6,738 bases of DNA from a candidate division FCPU426 bacterium. Its GTDB lineage: Bacteria; Oederibacteriota; PGYV01; Palsa-1178. The position numbers and the translations under genes are program-made. Shown here piece after piece: positions 5,731 through 6,738 of this stretch. The notes beneath the pieces were generated by a model. It was not told where the DNA came from and ran no database searches. It was given only the letters and a program-made list of their open reading frames with translations. The stretch covers positions 1 through 6,738 of the forward strand of contig PMTB01000062.1 in NCBI GenBank assembly GCA_003167475.1, given 5' to 3'. The number at the start of each line of letters is the position of its first letter. Position 1 is the first letter of the stretch.

Positions 5731-6386
5731 TAAACAAGGGAAATATAGACAAGGTTGTCGGCATAGTAAAGGAATCCGTAAAAAAATATGACATGCCTGT
5801 CCTGGAGCGCTTTAACGACTCAAAGAAAGACCCCTACTGGGTCCTGATCCCCTGCATTTTGTCGCTCCGGGCAAAAGACGAAGCTACGGCAGTGGTGTCG
5901 GAGAACCTGTACAAAATAGCCCCTACCCCGGAAAAGGTGCTGAAGATCCCGCTGAAGAAAATGGAGCAGATCGTTTATAAAACAGGCTTCTACCACGTGA
6001 AGGCAAAGAACGTACTTAACATCACAAGAATTATCCTCGAAAAATACAAAGGCAAAGTACCCGATGACATAGACGAACTGCTTACAATCCCGGGAGTTGG
6101 GCGCAAAACAGCCAATCTGGTCGTCACTGTTGCTTTTAAAAAACCTGGTATATGCGTGGACACACACGTGCACAAGATCTGCAACAGGTGGGGCTATGTG
6201 GATACCAAGGACGCGGACCATACGGAAATGCGTTTGAGGGAGATTTTGCCGAAGAAACACTGGATGAAGATAAACCTGTACCTTGTGCTATTCGGGCAGA
6301 ATGTATGCCTGTCGGTTTCCCCGCTATGCTCGGAATGCCCGCTGGGAAAACTCTGCCCGAGGATAGGAGTAACGGTGTCTAGGTAG
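5727..6386 (+). CDS. nth: Endonuclease III (DNA glycosylase/AP lyase) with 4Fe-4S cluster
   Basis: Base-excision repair enzyme that removes oxidised pyrimidines and cleaves at the abasic site. The protein has 219 residues, normal for Nth. The helix-hairpin-helix IPGVGRKTAN (121-130) carries the catalytic lysine K127; the catalytic aspartate is D145 in CVDTHVHK. The C-terminal cluster loop has C194, C201, C204 and C210 in the exact C-x6-C-x2-C-x5-C spacing. K (Schiff base) plus D marks a bifunctional glycosylase/lyase, not MutY. The ILSLRAKDEAT segment (44-54) differs from the E. coli LSAQATD form and recalls archaeal-type or divergent Nth. Start ATG 5727 overlaps the MATE stop (ATGA) with a weak GGAAG 4 nt before it; a longer frame back to 5664 lies wholly within the MATE gene. 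Expression is probably coupled to the transporter, though the two functions have no obvious link. Confidence 0.95.
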   Translation: MINKGNIDKVVGIVKESVKKYDMPVLERFNDSKKDPYWVLIPCILSLRAKDEATAVVSENLYKIAPTPEKVLKIPLKKMEQIVYKTGFYHVKAKNVLNITRIILEKYKGKVPDDIDELLTIPGVGRKTANLVVTVAFKKPGICVDTHVHKICNRWGYVDTKDADHTEMRLREILPKKHWMKINLYLVLFGQNVCLSVSPLCSECPLGKLCPRIGVTVSR

Positions 6387-6411
6387 TTCTTGAAGTTGTT
6401 TATTGTATGAT

Positions 6412-6450
6412 TTTGTAGTCGCACCCCTTCGTCCCACCGGGGTGCGCCTA
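6412..6450 (+). repeat. REP-like unit 1 (GTAG head plus hairpin)
   Basis: Begins TTT then GTAG (6415-6418), followed by a hairpin: CGCACCCC (6420-6427), an 11-nt loop and GGGGTGCG (6439-6446), with the stem extended by TAG/CTA across a single T-C mismatch. A GTAG tetranucleotide 5' of a hairpin is the known hallmark of REP sequences handled by REP-associated tyrosine (Y1) transposases. Confidence 0.75.
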
Positions 6451-6553
6451 GATACGGAAGTCAGGCAAACAAATGTAATGACAGTTCGCGCAACTATAAA
6501 ACTAGCGTATGTGGTTTGAATATGTTCGAGAGTTGAGGAGTCTTATCCAACTT

Positions 6554-6592
6554 TAGGCGCACCCCGATGAAACGAAGGGGTGCGACTACAAA
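6554..6592 (-). repeat. REP-like unit 2, inverted relative to unit 1
   Basis: Read on the minus strand it has the same TTT-GTAG head and the same CGCACCCC/GGGGTGCG stem as unit 1. The three differences from unit 1 are all C/T and all fall in the hairpin loop, so the stem is unchanged. Confidence 0.75.
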
Positions 6593-6636
6593 TGCCAATC
6601 CGTGAATCTGCACTTTTGTATAAAACATATCACTGT

Positions 6637-6738
6637 AGAGAGGCTGCTGAAACATGAGCTTGTCGAATGTTGCTGCCGCTCATCGTTGTGCCTTCAAATC
6701 AGGACCTGCATTAATAAAACCCGCGTCAGAGAGGCAGC
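6637..6738. repeat. Imperfect 11-bp direct repeat at the window edge
   Basis: AGAGAGGCTGC (6637-6647) and AGAGAGGCAGC (6728-6738) match at 10 of 11 positions and start 91 bp apart; the second copy touches the window end. It could be part of a tandem or insertion element continuing outside, or chance. Confidence 0.3.

Larger units (their letters stand above)
6412..6592. repeat. Inverted REP-like doublet (BIME/REPIN- or MITE-like element)
   Basis: Two 39-bp arms (6412-6450 and 6554-6592) are inverted copies identical at 36 of 39 positions, with the outer 21 bp and the inner 13 bp perfect. They enclose a 103-bp spacer with no coding capacity. The element starts 25 bp after the nth stop, a typical place for such repeats. 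No target-site duplication is evident at its borders, and no transposase gene is in the window, so any mobility would have to be supplied in trans. Confidence 0.85.
6387..6738. other. Gene-free tail after nth (352 bp)
   Basis: No credible coding region on either strand and no T-tract terminator. The stretch holds a 181-bp inverted pair of REP-like hairpins (6412-6592), and in the last 146 bp an imperfect 11-bp direct repeat. The rest shows no recognisable signal. Confidence 0.7.

Noticed and set aside
6420..6446. GC-rich hairpin after nth as a Rho-independent terminator
   Set aside because: No T tract follows the stem on the relevant strand, and the second inverted copy and GTAG head fit a REP-like repeat better. 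It might still slow transcription.
1..6738. CRISPR array, tRNA, rRNA, toxin-antitoxin or defence genes
   Set aside because: Read on both strands, no spaced direct-repeat array, no cloverleaf-like sequence and no recognisable defence domains were seen.

Overview
The window holds the front part of a bacterial type II fatty-acid synthesis operon on the minus strand and a short two-gene unit on the plus strand, separated by a divergent promoter region of about 260 bp, followed by a gene-free tail with a repeat element. The gene order on the minus strand, read from position 4072 down to 1, is yceD (DUF177), rpmF, plsX, fabH, fabD, fabG. This is the classical order known from Escherichia coli and many other Gram-negative lineages. 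fabG runs off the left edge; acpP and fabF would be expected beyond it, but they are not in the window.

Organism: clearly bacterial, with strong AGGAGG-type ribosome binding sites, sigma70-type promoters, frequent ATA isoleucine codons and several GTG or TTG starts. GC content is moderate. Two intergenic repeat types occur: an AAGTTTT heptamer/palindrome between fabH and fabD, and GTAG-headed REP-like hairpins after nth. My impression is an uncultivated Gram-negative lineage such as Candidatus Omnitrophota or a relative. This rests on general style and memory, not on any comparison, and should be held loosely.

Minus-strand operon: a consensus promoter (TTGACA, 17 bp, TATAAT; 4139 to 4111) lies about 40 bp upstream of yceD. 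YceD and L32 link the operon to ribosome and 23S rRNA biogenesis. PlsX makes acyl-phosphate for phospholipid synthesis. FabH starts chains, FabD supplies malonyl-ACP and FabG performs the first reduction in each cycle. plsX and fabH overlap by 11 bp and the fabH ribosome binding site lies inside plsX. The only large gap (101 bp, fabH to fabD) is filled by the palindromic repeat.

Plus-strand unit: a promoter at 4284 to 4312 drives a 463-residue MATE transporter starting at TTG 4339. The transporter's stop codon overlaps the ATG of an endonuclease III gene (ATGA), so the two are probably co-transcribed and translationally coupled.

Tail (6387 to 6738): 352 bp with no credible gene. It contains a 181-bp inverted pair of REP-like hairpins and, at the right edge, an imperfect 11-bp direct repeat of unknown meaning. 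I see no defence system, CRISPR array, tRNA, rRNA or complete mobile element. The genes are ordinary housekeeping genes; the most interesting material is in the intergenic repeats.
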